A program made the position numbers and the translations under genes. A stretch of DNA of 64,000 nucleotides from Corynebacterium sp. P4-C1 (GTDB taxonomy: Bacteria > Actinomycetota > Actinomycetes > Mycobacteriales > Mycobacteriaceae). Each line of letters starts with the position of its first letter. Position 1 is the first letter of the stretch. Positions 1 through 9,869 of this stretch are shown here, in pieces. Where the stretch lies: the NCBI RefSeq assembly GCF_030503595.1, contig NZ_CP129966.1:2249419-2313418 (forward strand). The letters are read 5' to 3'. The notes beneath the pieces are model-generated. The model did no database searches. It saw only the letters and a list, made by a program, of their open reading frames with translations, and was not told the DNA's origin.

Positions 1-811
1 TGGTCAGGCGGTTCCCGATGATGGGGTGCTGGAATTCCCGCTCGTGGGAGGACACGACGAGGTCGATGTCGGCCATTTCCTCCGGTGCGAGGGGGTATGG
101 GCCCAACGCCATGTCGGTGAAATAGCGGCGGCGCAGTCGGTTGTAGGCGCGGTCGAGAGTTCTCGGGCGTGCACGGTTTAGCCAACGTCGGGTCGTGGGG
201 ATGCGAAGCGAGGATTTTCTTTGCTGGAAGCTGCCGCGGGGAAAAGCAGGGGACATGGCGACCGCGCGGCGGAAAGCGCCGCGGAAATGGTCTCTCCGCA
301 TCAACCACAGGACGATAGCGGCGCCTGCGGACTGCCCAGTGAGGGTGACATTGGTGGGGTCGCCGCCGAAGGACTCGATATTGGACTGGACCCATTCCAA
401 GCCGAGGGCGACGTCATCGGTGGCGCGGTAGTGGTGGGGGTGGTCGTCGGGGAAAGGGACGAGACCGGGCAGCTTCTTCCGGTAATTGATGCGGACGAGA
501 ATGACGCCGTTGCGGGCGAGGTCTTCGCCGGGGGAGCCTTCGTCCTCGTGGTTGCTCATCTCGAAGCGGCCGCCGTGAATGTGGACGACGACGGGGAGAT
601 TCTCACCGGTTTTCGGGGCGACGATGGACAGGGCGGTGGTGTCCGGGGTGGGGCGTTGTGCGTCGATAAGAAGGCCCTTCGGTGCTGGTTCCGCATCGTC
701 GAAGGGCGCCGGAATGCGCGAGTACTGAATGGAGTGGAAATAGGAGATGTCCCCGCGCGCGGTACCGATGATGGTGCCGGCAGGGCACGTCACTTCAACC
801 GGGGAGCTCAT
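1..811 (-). CDS. Type B carboxylesterase family protein, 3' end beyond window
   Basis: An alpha/beta-hydrolase that would hydrolyse carboxylic esters. The minus-strand frame is open from an ATG at 811 to the window edge (about 270 codons), so the C-terminus is missing. An oxyanion-hole HGG lies at about residues 79-81, and the nucleophile elbow GQSAG at about 159-163 with the catalytic Ser at about 161, preceded by the family's typical GGDPTNVTLTGQS context. The acid and His of the triad would lie around or beyond the cut. No signal peptide is seen, so it is probably cytoplasmic. The physiological substrate cannot be told from sequence. It is divergent from the small genes starting at 832. 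Confidence 0.85.
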   Translation of the reverse strand, partial: MSSPVEVTCPAGTIIGTARGDISYFHSIQYSRIPAPFDDAEPAPKGLLIDAQRPTPDTTALSIVAPKTGENLPVVVHIHGGRFEMSNHEDEGSPGEDLARNGVILVRINYRKKLPGLVPFPDDHPHHYRATDDVALGLEWVQSNIESFGGDPTNVTLTGQSAGAAIVLWLMRRDHFRGAFRRAVAMSPAFPRGSFQQRKSSLRIPTTRRWLNRARPRTLDRAYNRLRRRYFTDMALGPYPLAPEEMADIDLVVSSHEREFQHPIIGNRLT

Positions 812-831
812 GGGGCCTAAGCTTAAGCGAC

Positions 832-978
832 ATGATCGATCTCACGCAGGCGAGTCCGTGGCTGCAATTGCCGGTTGTTCTGGCGATCGCGCTTCCGTTG
901 GCTGGGCTCGCGTCCGTCGGGCTGCTGCGGCTAGTGGACTGGCTGGCTGCCGTATTGAATGGAGGATCCCATGGCTAA
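832..978 (+). CDS. Small hydrophobic membrane protein (48 aa)
   Basis: A short frame starting ATG at 832, 20 bp from the divergent esterase start. The product begins MIDLTQASPWLQLPVV and is almost entirely hydrophobic from about residue 13 to 45, with no charged residues except one Arg and one Asp, so one or two membrane passes. Its stop overlaps the start of the next small gene by 8 bases, which suggests translational coupling and a two-subunit membrane unit. There is no recognisable family and only a weak ribosome-binding site, so this remains a prediction. Confidence 0.55.
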   Translation: MIDLTQASPWLQLPVVLAIALPLAGLASVGLLRLVDWLAAVLNGGSHG

Positions 979-1111
979 CCCCGAAGACCTGCGCAAAGAG
1001 GACATGAAGCTGCCGAAGGCGCGCAGGAAGTACCCGCGCTCCCGTGTCACCCAGGCACTGTGGGTGCTCATCGCCCTCGTGGTGGTGATGGGGCTTATCG
1101 GGCTGTTCTAG
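971..1111 (+). CDS. Small single-pass membrane protein (46 aa)
   Basis: Starts ATG at 971, inside the end of the preceding small gene, with a good GGAGG at 961-965 five bases upstream. The N-terminal half is basic and polar (Lys/Arg-rich, residues 8-26); residues 28-46 form one hydrophobic helix, so the positive N-terminus should stay cytoplasmic. The 3' end overlaps the convergent malQ by 17 bases. The tandem arrangement with the upstream hydrophobic peptide suggests a two-component small membrane module. Function unknown. Confidence 0.6.
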   Translation: MANPEDLRKEDMKLPKARRKYPRSRVTQALWVLIALVVVMGLIGLF

Positions 1112-3191
1112 CGCTGGCCTCAGCCACCCGGTGGAACAGGTCGATGTCCTCGAGGTTCTCAATGAGGACAGCGTTTCCCTGTGCGTCGCTCAACGGGACG
1201 CACCAGTTCTTGTACTGGTGGGAATTGGTGCCGGGCTGGTTCTGGATGCGGGTGTCGCCGACCATGTCGACGAGGTTCGTGCAGGTCAAAGCTGAACCCG
1301 TGTCGGCGATGAAGCGGGTGAGGCCCAAGACAAGCTCATCGACGTCGCCGCGTTCGTCCCGTCCGAGGCCGTCGAAATCGGTGTCGGCCAGTGGAGTGCC
1401 CGCGAAATAGCCGTGCTCGCGGGCGGTGTTGAGGACATGGGACTGCCAGGCGATGTCCTCGGCGTCCATCTCGTCGAGGGATTCGTCGACGAGGCCGAGC
1501 TGGGCGCGCAGCTCGTTGTGGGCGCCGGAGAGGTACCCGGCGGTCGGCGGCAAGTCGTGCGTGCCCACCGACGACAAAGCGAGGTTGCGGTACTCCTGCG
1601 GGTGCATCGGGCGTTCGCCGGTGGGGGCGTGCTCGAACCAGATGACGGAGGTGCCCAGCACGCCCCGGTCGCGCAGCTCCTCCTGGACCCACGGCTCGAA
1701 GGTGCCCAGGTCTTCCCCGACAACGACAGCATTGGCGCGGTCGGCCTCGAGGGCGAGAATGCCGAGCATCGCCTCGTGGTCGTAATTCATGTACGCGCCG
1801 TCGGCGGGGGTGCCCATGCGCGGGATCCAGAACAGGCGGAACAGACCCAGAATGTGGTCGACGCGGATCCCGCCCGAGTGGCGCAGGACAGTCTGGAGCA
1901 GCTCGCGCCACGGGGTGTAGCCGGTTTCTGCCAGTTTGAACGGGTTCCACGGCGGCTGGGACCAGTCCTGTCCGTGCTGGCTGTACCCGTCGGGCGGGGC
2001 ACCGACGGAAGCATCCTGGACGAGGACGTCGCGCAGAGTGAAAGCATCCGCGCCACCCGGGTGCACGCCGACGGCGAGGTCCGTCATGATGCCAATGGAC
2101 ATGCCGGCGTCCTTCGCCACCTTCTGGGCGTGCTCGCGCTGCTTGTCGGCGACGAACTGGAGCCACATGTAGAAGCGGACCAGGTCGTCGGAATCGCCGT
2201 CGACCTCGAATTCCGCGCACCAGCGGGCGTAGTTGCGGAGACCCTCTCCCTCGAATTCGACGAAGCGGTCGAATTCCTCGTGGTCGCCTGATTCCTCGAA
2301 GACGTAGAAGAGTTCGTTCAGGGCGGCGAGTTTCGCGTCGAAGATCGGGTCGCGGTCGATGAAGGCGGGGGAGGTGTTGAGAGCCTTGAACTCGGCGGCG
2401 AGCTCGTCGATGTCGGCGCGGGTGTCGTCGTCGAGAAGCGCGTATTCCGGCACGTCTTCGACCGAAATATAGATCGGGTTAATGAAGCGGCGGGAGGTGG
2501 GAAGGTACGGCGAATCCTCGATCGGCGGCAGCGGTTGGGCGGCGTGGACCGGGTTGATAAGCAGGTATTCGGCACCGTGGCGGGCAAGGACCTTTGCGAG
2601 CTCGCCCAGGTCGTGGAAATCGCCGATCCCCCAGGAATGCTCCGAGCGTACCGAGTAGAGCTGCGCCATGACGCCGTAGGCGGGGTTCTGCAGCAGCTCG
2701 AGGTTGCGGCGGATCACCTGGGGCGTGACGACGAGGGTGCACTCCTCGCGGATGTCGCCCGATTCGAGGTGGATCGTGTGCCAACCGGTGGGTAGGTCGC
2801 CGCGGGTATGGAAGGTCGCTTCCCCCCAACCTTCCGTCGGCGGAGCCCAGTTCTCGTCCTGGTAGGCGGGGGACTCGGAACCGTCTTCGAGGGTGATCCA
2901 CACGTGCGCGGGGGCACCTTCGGGGACGTGGACGTTGAAGTAGGTCTCCCGTCCCTCGCGCGCGATCACCACCGGGGGTAAGGGGCGGGTGTCCCAGTGG
3001 GTGCGCCACGCCTGGAGGGCGTCGGTGAGCTCCTCGGGGGCCGGGTCGTCGGAAAGCGGAACATCGAGAGCTTTCAGGAGGAGGACCAGGGAATCGCGCG
3101 GCGAGGCCACGATCTCGTTATTTTGGCCCCGGTACGTCAAAGTGAACCCGTACGCGGTCGCGAGTTGCTCGAGCAGTTCCGTATCAGCCAC
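1095..3191 (-). CDS. malQ: 4-alpha-glucanotransferase (amylomaltase)
   Basis: Cytoplasmic GH77 enzyme that transfers maltosyl and longer glucan units between malto-oligosaccharides, releasing glucose, in maltose and glycogen metabolism. The 698-residue length fits the actinobacterial type with an extra N-terminal domain. Visible landmarks in order are HSWGIGDF, the nucleophile region GGIRVDHILG, the acid/base segment VVGEDLGTFEP and the third carboxylate in GTHDLP. ATG start at 3191. It is transcribed away from fadD15, with about 130 bp between them. Confidence 0.95.
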   Translation of the reverse strand: MADTELLEQLATAYGFTLTYRGQNNEIVASPRDSLVLLLKALDVPLSDDPAPEELTDALQAWRTHWDTRPLPPVVIAREGRETYFNVHVPEGAPAHVWITLEDGSESPAYQDENWAPPTEGWGEATFHTRGDLPTGWHTIHLESGDIREECTLVVTPQVIRRNLELLQNPAYGVMAQLYSVRSEHSWGIGDFHDLGELAKVLARHGAEYLLINPVHAAQPLPPIEDSPYLPTSRRFINPIYISVEDVPEYALLDDDTRADIDELAAEFKALNTSPAFIDRDPIFDAKLAALNELFYVFEESGDHEEFDRFVEFEGEGLRNYARWCAEFEVDGDSDDLVRFYMWLQFVADKQREHAQKVAKDAGMSIGIMTDLAVGVHPGGADAFTLRDVLVQDASVGAPPDGYSQHGQDWSQPPWNPFKLAETGYTPWRELLQTVLRHSGGIRVDHILGLFRLFWIPRMGTPADGAYMNYDHEAMLGILALEADRANAVVVGEDLGTFEPWVQEELRDRGVLGTSVIWFEHAPTGERPMHPQEYRNLALSSVGTHDLPPTAGYLSGAHNELRAQLGLVDESLDEMDAEDIAWQSHVLNTAREHGYFAGTPLADTDFDGLGRDERGDVDELVLGLTRFIADTGSALTCTNLVDMVGDTRIQNQPGTNSHQYKNWCVPLSDAQGNAVLIENLEDIDLFHRVAEASARTAR

Positions 3192-3323
3192 AACACGTCA
3201 TTGTGCCAAAGAATGACGGCCTCCACAGATTTCCTGCGCAAAAGTGCAGGTACTGGTGAGCGGTGAGCTACGGGGCAAGGGTACGGTCATTGTTAGATAG
3301 CCCACACCGAGGGAGGTTTCACA

Positions 3324-5171
3324 GTGACTGCACAAGAATCCAAAGTCTTCACCAAGCCCGCCGAATTCACGCTGGCGCCGGGGGACAACTGCCTGACCAT
3401 GATGCTCGCGCAATGCGAGAAGTATCCGGACCAGACATTCTTCTCCCGCCCGGAAGGCCGTGAGTGGATCGAGGTCACCGGCAAGGAATTCGCCGACCAG
3501 GTCCGCGCGGTGGCGAAGGGAATCGTGGCCAACGGCGTGGAGCAGGGCGACCGCGTGGTGCTCATGGGGGAATCCAGCTACGAGTGGGCGTTGCTCGACT
3601 ACGCGATTTGGGCGGCGGGCGCCGCGAGTGTGCCGGTCTACCCGTCGTCGTCGGAGCACCAGGTGCAGTGGATCGTGGAGGACTCCGGTGCGAAGCTGGC
3701 GCTGACCGACACAGAGTCGAACCGCCGCCTCTACGACCACCTGGTGCTCAACGAGGAGGGAAAGGCGCCCCTGCGCGACTCGCCGACCCAGCTGAAGCGC
3801 ACCCTGTCTTTCGCCACCGGTGCGGTGGGCGCGTTGACCACGGACGGCCGCGAGGTCGAGGACTCCGTGATCGACGAGCGGATCTCCAAGATCCAGCACG
3901 ATGATCTGGCTTCGCTGGTGTACACCTCGGGCACCACGGGCCGGCCGAAGGGCTGCATCCTCACCCACTTGGTGTGGGCCTCTCAGGCGAAGGCGCTGCT
4001 GACCAACCCGATCGGCCACTTGATCAACGACAAGCAGGGCACGCACTACATGACGATCCTTCCGCTGGCGCACGTGCTGGCGCGCTCGGTGGCGCTGGCG
4101 AGCTCCATGGGCGGTGCCCACCAGGCGCACTGGGCGGACATGCGGACTTTGACGCTGGCGCTGCAGCGCTTTGAGCCGGAGATGCTGCTCGGCGTGCCGC
4201 GTGTCTATGAGAAGGTCCGCGACGGCGCCTACAACAAGGCGGCGGAAGGGTCGGACTTTGCGGCGCGCACATTCCTTGAGGCGGAGAAGGTCGCTATCGA
4301 GCACTCCAAGGCGATGGATTCGGGGGAGCGGCTGTCGCTGCGCTCCCGGGTGCGCCACAAGGTCTTCGACCGCCTCGTGTACAAGAAGCTCCGCGACGCG
4401 GTCGGCGGGAAGGCGACGCTGGCGATCTCCGGAGGCTCGGCGATTTCGACCGATCTGCTGCACTTCTTCCGCGGCATGGGCATCCCGATCTACGAGGGCT
4501 ACGGTCTGACGGAGACCGCGGCGGCCGCATGCGTGAACTACCCGGGCGGCACGAAGATCGGCACGGTGGGCAAGCCGAACAACGGCTACTCGGTGAAGAT
4601 CAACGAAGATGGCGAGATCTGCTTCAAGGGCGACGGCGTGTTCAAGGGCTACTGGAACAACGAGGAAGCAACGAAGGAAGCTCTTGTCGACGGCTGGTTC
4701 GTCACCGGTGATCTGGGCGAAATCGACGAGGAAGGCTACGTGAGGATCACCGGCCGCAAGAAGGACCTGATCGTCACCGCCGGCGGCAAGAATATTTCCC
4801 CGGGCCCGCTCGAGGACATCCTGCGCTCGGACAAGCTGATTTCCCAAGCTGTGGTGGTCGGCGACGGCAAGCCGTTCGTCGGCGTGCTGGTCACCATTGA
4901 CGAAGATGAGCTGAGCCGCTGGCGCAAGCAGAACAACATGGGCGAGCGCCCGCTGAAGGATCTGGTGAAGACGCCTGAGCTGCGCGCCGCGGTCCAGGAC
5001 GTGATCAACGAGGCGAACAAGACGGTCAGCCACGCCGAGGAGATCAAGAAGTTCCGCATTCTGACCAAGGAATTGAGCGAGGAGAACGGCGAGATCACCG
5101 CCACCATGAAGGTGAAGCGCAACGTGGTCATCGAGAATTACGCGAAGCAGATCGAGCGTCTCTACCGCTAA
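3324..5171 (+). CDS. fadD15: Long-chain fatty-acid--CoA ligase (FadD15-like)
   Basis: AMP-forming acyl-CoA synthetase (615 aa) that activates fatty acids to acyl-CoA for lipid and mycolate metabolism. The adenylation signature YTSGTTGRPKG lies at about residues 199-209, the GYGLTET motif is in the middle and TGRKKD near the C-terminal hinge; the C-terminal lysine-bearing domain ends in KQIERLYR. The start is GTG at 3324 with a GGGAGG site about 9 bases upstream. It is followed 58 bp later by a degraded second copy of the same gene, so this is the functional copy of a tandem duplication. Confidence 0.93.
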   Translation: MTAQESKVFTKPAEFTLAPGDNCLTMMLAQCEKYPDQTFFSRPEGREWIEVTGKEFADQVRAVAKGIVANGVEQGDRVVLMGESSYEWALLDYAIWAAGAASVPVYPSSSEHQVQWIVEDSGAKLALTDTESNRRLYDHLVLNEEGKAPLRDSPTQLKRTLSFATGAVGALTTDGREVEDSVIDERISKIQHDDLASLVYTSGTTGRPKGCILTHLVWASQAKALLTNPIGHLINDKQGTHYMTILPLAHVLARSVALASSMGGAHQAHWADMRTLTLALQRFEPEMLLGVPRVYEKVRDGAYNKAAEGSDFAARTFLEAEKVAIEHSKAMDSGERLSLRSRVRHKVFDRLVYKKLRDAVGGKATLAISGGSAISTDLLHFFRGMGIPIYEGYGLTETAAAACVNYPGGTKIGTVGKPNNGYSVKINEDGEICFKGDGVFKGYWNNEEATKEALVDGWFVTGDLGEIDEEGYVRITGRKKDLIVTAGGKNISPGPLEDILRSDKLISQAVVVGDGKPFVGVLVTIDEDELSRWRKQNNMGERPLKDLVKTPELRAAVQDVINEANKTVSHAEEIKKFRILTKELSEENGEITATMKVKRNVVIENYAKQIERLYR

Positions 5172-5180
5172 AACCGCACG

Positions 5181-5226
5181 AGCCTCCTGGAAACCAACTA
5201 CTTTGTACTTGAAAACTAAGGAGGCT
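5181..5226 (+). terminator. Long-loop inverted repeat after fadD15
   Basis: An 8-bp inverted repeat (AGCCTCCT at 5181-5188, AGGAGGCT at 5219-5226) with a 30-base loop is followed directly by TTTT. It could act as a weak terminator of fadD15. Its 3' arm contains the Shine-Dalgarno sequence of the downstream pseudogene, so pairing would also hide that site. Confidence 0.35.
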
Positions 5227-5229
5227 TTT

Positions 5230-6864
5230 GTGACCACTTTCACTGTTCCCGCTGGGTTCGTCGTCGCCCCGGACGAGAATTGCTATTCCGCTCTGGTGGA
5301 CACCGCCGAAAAGAACCCGGACAACGTCCTGTTTTCCCGCCCCGGCGAGCACGACTGGGTGGACGTGACCGCCGCTGAATTCGTCGCGCAGGTGCGGAAG
5401 GTCGCGAAGGGGCTCATCGCCATCATGGCCTCCGGGGCGACGACGGTGGCGATCTACCCGACGAGTTCGCTGGACTAGATCCAGTGGATCGTGGAGGATT
5501 CCGGAGCAGGGTTCGCTATCGGGGAGACCCGCGACCACGGTGTGAAATTCGCGCACCTGACCGACTCGCCCGTGGAGCAGATCCTGCTGTTCAACGAAGA
5601 CGCAGTCGGCTATCTCGAACGCGCCGGGCAAATCATCGGCGACGAGGTGCTGGACGAAAGAATCGCGTCGATCCGGCACGACGATATCGCTTCGCTGGTC
5701 TACACCTCGGGCACAACGGGGCGTTCGAAGGGCTGCAGCAGCACCCGATCGGCAAGATCGCGGGGCCGGGCACAAAGATGGTGACGTACCTGCCGCTGGC
5801 GCACGTCATGGCGCGCTCCGTGCACCTGCTGGCGACCATTTCGGGTACGCTCCAAACCCACTGGTCGGATGTGAAGACGGTCGCCGCGGAATTCCAGCGC
5901 GCCCAGCCGGATGTGGTGCTTGGGGTTCCCCGGGTGTACGAGAAGGCGCGCAACGCCGCATACGTGAAGGCGTCGGACGGTTCGGCTATCGGTGCCCGCA
6001 TCTTCAAGGAGGTCGAGAAGACGGCCATCGAGTATTCGAAGGCGCTGGAGGGGAGGGGGCGGCCGTCGATAAGCTTGAAGCTCAAGCGCACGATCTTCGA
6101 CAAGCTCGTCTACTCGAAGATCCGGGAGGCACTCGGCGGCAATGTGCAGTACGGCATTTCGGGCGGGTCGGCTCTGGGGGTGCCGCTCGGGCATTTTTTC
6201 CGTGGGGCCGGACTGCCCGTGTACAAGGGGTATGGGCTCACTGAAACTGCGTCGGCGGCCGCCGTGAATTTCGGGGACGACGCAAAAATTGGGTCCGTGG
6301 GTAAGCCGATGTTCGGTTATTCTGCGAAGACGACCGAGGACAGAGAGATCTGTTTTTCGGGTGACGGAATCTTCGTCGGGTACTGGCAGAACGAGAAAGC
6401 AACAAAAGAAGCGCTTATCGACGGCTGGTTCCACACCGGCGATCTCGGCGAAATCGACGAGAACGGATTCATCACCATCACCGGCCGCAAGAAGGACATC
6501 CTGGTGACATCCGGCGGCAAGAATGTGGCGCCGCAGCCGCTCGAGGAAATGCTGCGCCAGGATCCGCTGATCTCCCAGGCTGTCGTGGTCGGTGACGGAA
6601 AGCCGTTCATCGGGGTGCTGATCGCCCTCGCCGAGGATGCGCTGTCCCGGTGGAAAGAAGCGCGTGGGCTGGACTTGCCCGCATACAAGCTGGCGAAGCT
6701 GCCGGAGTTGCGCGGTGAGGTGCAAGATGCGGTGAACCGGGTGAACGCATCCGTCAGCAGGGCGGAACAGATCAAGAAATTCCGCATTCTTCCCCGCGAC
6801 CTGACGGAAGCGGCCGGTGGTGCTGCGGACCTTCAGCCACCAGATACGGAAGCTTTACGGGTAG
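5230..6864 (+). pseudogene. Second FadD15-like acyl-CoA ligase, degraded
   Basis: A tandem paralogue of the upstream fadD15. A GTG at 5230 with AAGGAGG five bases upstream opens a frame matching FadD15 residue for residue in type, but at least four lesions are visible. A deletion of roughly 25 codons lies near 5425-5450, in-frame stop TAG at 5476-5478, and a deletion plus frame change near 5735 just after the YTSGTTGRSKGC adenylation motif. A further frame change lies near 6815-6830, after which the true family ending (a QIRKLYG-like tail) is read in another frame to TAG 6862-6864. The central and C-terminal half (about 5780-6800) is still one long open frame. It cannot encode a full acyl-CoA ligase. 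Confidence 0.9.
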
Positions 6865-6955
6865 CTCCCCGGCGCGCCGTACAAAACGCTGTGAAACTCT
6901 GGCCTAGAGTCAACGCTCGAACGCCATAACAGGACTTGAGTTGAAGGGGGCCAGT

Positions 6956-7624
6956 GTGCACCGGACTGCCGCGACGCTGCGCCACCGCGAATTGACCCAA
7001 GAGGTCTACAACATCGGAGACGAGGTCGCGGAGTACATCGAGCACATCGCCGAGGCCGTCGCGGATTACGACGGGGAGCTCACCGACGACTGCCTGGCCG
7101 AGTTCTCCGAGATCGTAGATGACGCACGCACCGATGCCCGCCGGGTGGTCGGCGAGCTGATCGGCCTGCGCCAGGCGCTGGTGTCGGGGGTGAAGGCCGG
7201 CTCGATTTCAGCCGCTCTTCCCGCTAGTGAAAGGCTTCCGGAGCCGGAACCGCTGGATGCGGCGGGGCTGTTCGAGCTGTTCCCTCTGAGTTCGCCTACC
7301 CCGGTGAAGGCCATGACGGAGGTGTGCACGCAGCGCACAGACCTGATCGTGCAGCACCTCGGGGAAGTGGTGGACTACACCCTCGAGCAGACCGACATGG
7401 TGGCGCAGAATCTGGCGGCTGTGTCGCTGCCGCACTTGTACGCCCGCGTCGGCGAGCTGGTGGAGTCGGCTGTGGACGGCTGGCTCGACGCTGTGGTCGC
7501 CGAGCACCCCGGTTTCACCCGCGCGATGCGCGGATCCAACCCCCCGAAATTCCTGGAGGAGCGCGCCCGCGTTGACGCCATTGTGGCGAAGGTGGCGGCG
7601 AAGCGGTCGCGCCGCGGCGCATGA
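6956..7624 (+). CDS. Conserved hypothetical helical protein
   Basis: A 222-residue soluble, acidic, mostly alpha-helical protein with no signal peptide or membrane segment and no motif I recognise. I choose GTG at 6956 because GAAGGGGG lies just upstream; a TTG at 6941 is the alternative. Its last codons overlap hemW by four bases (ATGA), so the two are probably co-translated. It is found between fadD15 and hemW, which suggests a conserved but uncharacterised genus-specific protein. Function not inferred. Confidence 0.75.
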   Translation: MHRTAATLRHRELTQEVYNIGDEVAEYIEHIAEAVADYDGELTDDCLAEFSEIVDDARTDARRVVGELIGLRQALVSGVKAGSISAALPASERLPEPEPLDAAGLFELFPLSSPTPVKAMTEVCTQRTDLIVQHLGEVVDYTLEQTDMVAQNLAAVSLPHLYARVGELVESAVDGWLDAVVAEHPGFTRAMRGSNPPKFLEERARVDAIVAKVAAKRSRRGA

Positions 7625-8739
7625 GTTTCGGTGTCTACGTCCATGTCCCGTTCTGCGCGACCCGGTGCGGCTACTGCGACTTCAACACGTACACTCCGTC
7701 GGAGACCGAAACGAGCTATTCCGCCTACCTCGACTCCCTGGACAAGGAGCTTGAACTGGTCGCCGGAAAGGTCGGGGTGGCCGCGGAGACTGTCTTCATC
7801 GGTGGGGGAACCCCATCCCTGTTGGGGGCCGAAGGGCTGGGAAGAATTCTGGACCGGGTCCGGAATACATTCGGCCTGGCCAAAGATGCCGAGGTGACCA
7901 CCGAGTCGAACCCGGAGTCGACCAGCCCCGAGTATTTCGCGGGCCTCAGAGAAGCGGGATTCACACGGGTGTCGCTGGGAATGCAGTCGGCATCGACCCC
8001 GGTGCTGAAGGTGCTCGACCGCCAGCACACCCCGGGTCGTGCGGTGGAGGCGGCCAAAGAGGCGAAACGCGCCGGCTTCGAGCACGTGAACTTGGACCTA
8101 ATTTACGGCACGCCGACGGAGACGGACGACGACGTGCGCACGTCGGTGGATGCGGTGCTCAGCGCGGACGTGGACCACGTTTCCGCCTACTCGTTGATCG
8201 TGGAGGACGGCACCGCCATGTCGCGTAAGATCCGGTCAGGGCAGTTGCCGGCGCCGGAAGAGGACACGTACGCGGACCGGTACGAGATCATTGCTTCACG
8301 GCTCGAGGAAAATGGTTTTGGCTGGTACGAGGTGTCGAACTGGGCGAAGCCGGGCGGAGAGTGCCGGCACAACCTGATCTACTGGCGCGGCGGCAACTGG
8401 TGGGGTGCCGGGCCGGGGGCGCACGGCTACGTGGACCGCTACCGGTACTTCAACGTCAAACGGCCGGAGAAATACAACGTGATGCTGGCGGACGGCGCTC
8501 TTCCTGTCGGCGGCAGCGAGATCATCACGGACGAGGAGCACCACTTCGAGCAGATCATGCTGGGGCTGCGCCTGAAAGAAGGAATCCCGCGGGAATGGGT
8601 GGGGGGAAAGGCGCAGGGGGTCGTCGATAAGCACGTGCGCGGCGGTGTGCTGGCGGAGAAAGACGGGAGAATTTCCGCGACCGACGCCGGAAGATTGCTG
8701 ATCGACGGGGTGGTCACGGACATCTTGGCCGCGGAGTGA
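7621..8739 (+). CDS. hemW: Radical SAM haem chaperone HemW (HemN-like)
   Basis: A 372-residue radical SAM protein. The [4Fe-4S] motif CxxxCxxC is at Cys12, Cys16 and Cys19 and is followed by Asp20-Phe21; the HemN family has a fourth Cys where Phe21 sits, so this is the HemW subgroup, thought to handle haem rather than act as coproporphyrinogen dehydrogenase. The GGGTPS motif follows at about residue 60. Often annotated as oxygen-independent coproporphyrinogen III oxidase. It overlaps the upstream gene by ATGA and lies about 50 bp before hrcA. Confidence 0.92.
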   Translation: MSFGVYVHVPFCATRCGYCDFNTYTPSETETSYSAYLDSLDKELELVAGKVGVAAETVFIGGGTPSLLGAEGLGRILDRVRNTFGLAKDAEVTTESNPESTSPEYFAGLREAGFTRVSLGMQSASTPVLKVLDRQHTPGRAVEAAKEAKRAGFEHVNLDLIYGTPTETDDDVRTSVDAVLSADVDHVSAYSLIVEDGTAMSRKIRSGQLPAPEEDTYADRYEIIASRLEENGFGWYEVSNWAKPGGECRHNLIYWRGGNWWGAGPGAHGYVDRYRYFNVKRPEKYNVMLADGALPVGGSEIITDEEHHFEQIMLGLRLKEGIPREWVGGKAQGVVDKHVRGGVLAEKDGRISATDAGRLLIDGVVTDILAAE

Positions 8740-8789
8740 CGCGGGCGCTACACTCGTGACTTAGCAGTCGAGGAAGGAGAGTGCCAAGT

Positions 8790-9812
8790 ATGGCGGGTGT
8801 CGCGCGCGAACGCAGGCAAGCAGTCCTGCGTGCGATCGTCGCGGACTACATTTCTTCCCAGGAACCGGTTGGCTCGAAGCGCCTCGTGGAACGCCACAAG
8901 CTCAAAGTCAGTTCCGCGACGATCCGCAACGACATGGCCGTCCTCGAAGCGGAGGGCTTCATCGCGCAGCCGCACGCCAGTTCCGGCCGCGTGCCCACCG
9001 AGAAGGGCTACCGCGCCTTTGTGGACGCGATCAACGACGTCAAGCCCCTGTCGCTTCCGGAGCGCCGGGCGATTTCGGACTTTCTCGAGTCCTCCGTCGA
9101 CCTCGAGGACGTGATGCGCAGGTCGGCGCACCTGCTGGCGCAGCTCACGCGGCAGGCGGCTGTGGTCCAGCTTCCCACCCTGGCGGTCTCGCGCGTGAAG
9201 CACTGCGAGGTGGTGGCGCTGACACCGATGCGCCTGCTGCTCGTGCTCATCACGGACAACGGGAGAGTGGACCAGCGGAATGTGGAGCTGGCCGCCCCGA
9301 TCGACGAGGACGGACTGACGCAGCTGCGGGATCTCCTGAACCGGGCCCTGGCAGGCAAGACGATGGGGGATGCGTCGACATCGCTCGCCCTGCTTGCCGA
9401 CGACGCCCCAGCCGCCATCGCCGAGCCGCTGAACAGGGCCATTGCTGTATTGATCGACACGCTGGTGGAGAGCCCGAGCGACCGCGTGCTCATCGCGGGG
9501 GCCGCGAACCTGGTGCCCATGACCACCGACCTGCTCAGCGTTGTCGAGGCGCTCGAAGAACAGGTGGTGGTGCTCAAACTCTTGGCCAACCTGCCGGAAC
9601 TGGGAAACGTCAGCGTGATCATCGGCGCGGAGAACGAGGACGAGGAACTGTCCAAAGCGAGCATCGTCACCACCGGTTACGGTGCGGCCGGAGAAACCCT
9701 CGGCGGGGTGGGTGTCCTCGGCCCGACGTACATGGACTACCCCGGTACCATGCAGAAGGTCGCCGCCGTGGCCCACTACATCAGCCACATCCTCGGCGAA
9801 GAGGGCGGATGA
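8790..9812 (+). CDS. hrcA: Heat-inducible transcription repressor HrcA
   Basis: A 340-residue repressor of chaperone genes that binds CIRCE operators. The N-terminal winged helix is visible (residues about 5-70, with the typical [14 protein letters not shown] recognition segment and [11 protein letters not shown]) followed by the C-terminal dimerisation/GAF-like region. I choose ATG 8790 because AGGAAGGAG at 8771-8779 sits about 10 bases upstream; the GTG at 8781 is too close to it. No CIRCE repeat is seen in front of this gene. It lies 57 bp upstream of dnaJ2, the usual actinobacterial arrangement. Confidence 0.93.
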   Translation: MAGVARERRQAVLRAIVADYISSQEPVGSKRLVERHKLKVSSATIRNDMAVLEAEGFIAQPHASSGRVPTEKGYRAFVDAINDVKPLSLPERRAISDFLESSVDLEDVMRRSAHLLAQLTRQAAVVQLPTLAVSRVKHCEVVALTPMRLLLVLITDNGRVDQRNVELAAPIDEDGLTQLRDLLNRALAGKTMGDASTSLALLADDAPAAIAEPLNRAIAVLIDTLVESPSDRVLIAGAANLVPMTTDLLSVVEALEEQVVVLKLLANLPELGNVSVIIGAENEDEELSKASIVTTGYGAAGETLGGVGVLGPTYMDYPGTMQKVAAVAHYISHILGEEGG

Positions 9813-9869
9813 CACCCCGCGTTTTCACACGATTAGAAGATGAACAGATTTAGCGGAAAAGGACTTTAG

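Noticed and set aside
3198..5243. 681-codon minus-strand ORF opposite fadD15
   Set aside because: Antisense frame of a GC-rich gene with Arg/His/Leu-rich nonsense composition; the plus strand encodes an intact acyl-CoA ligase.
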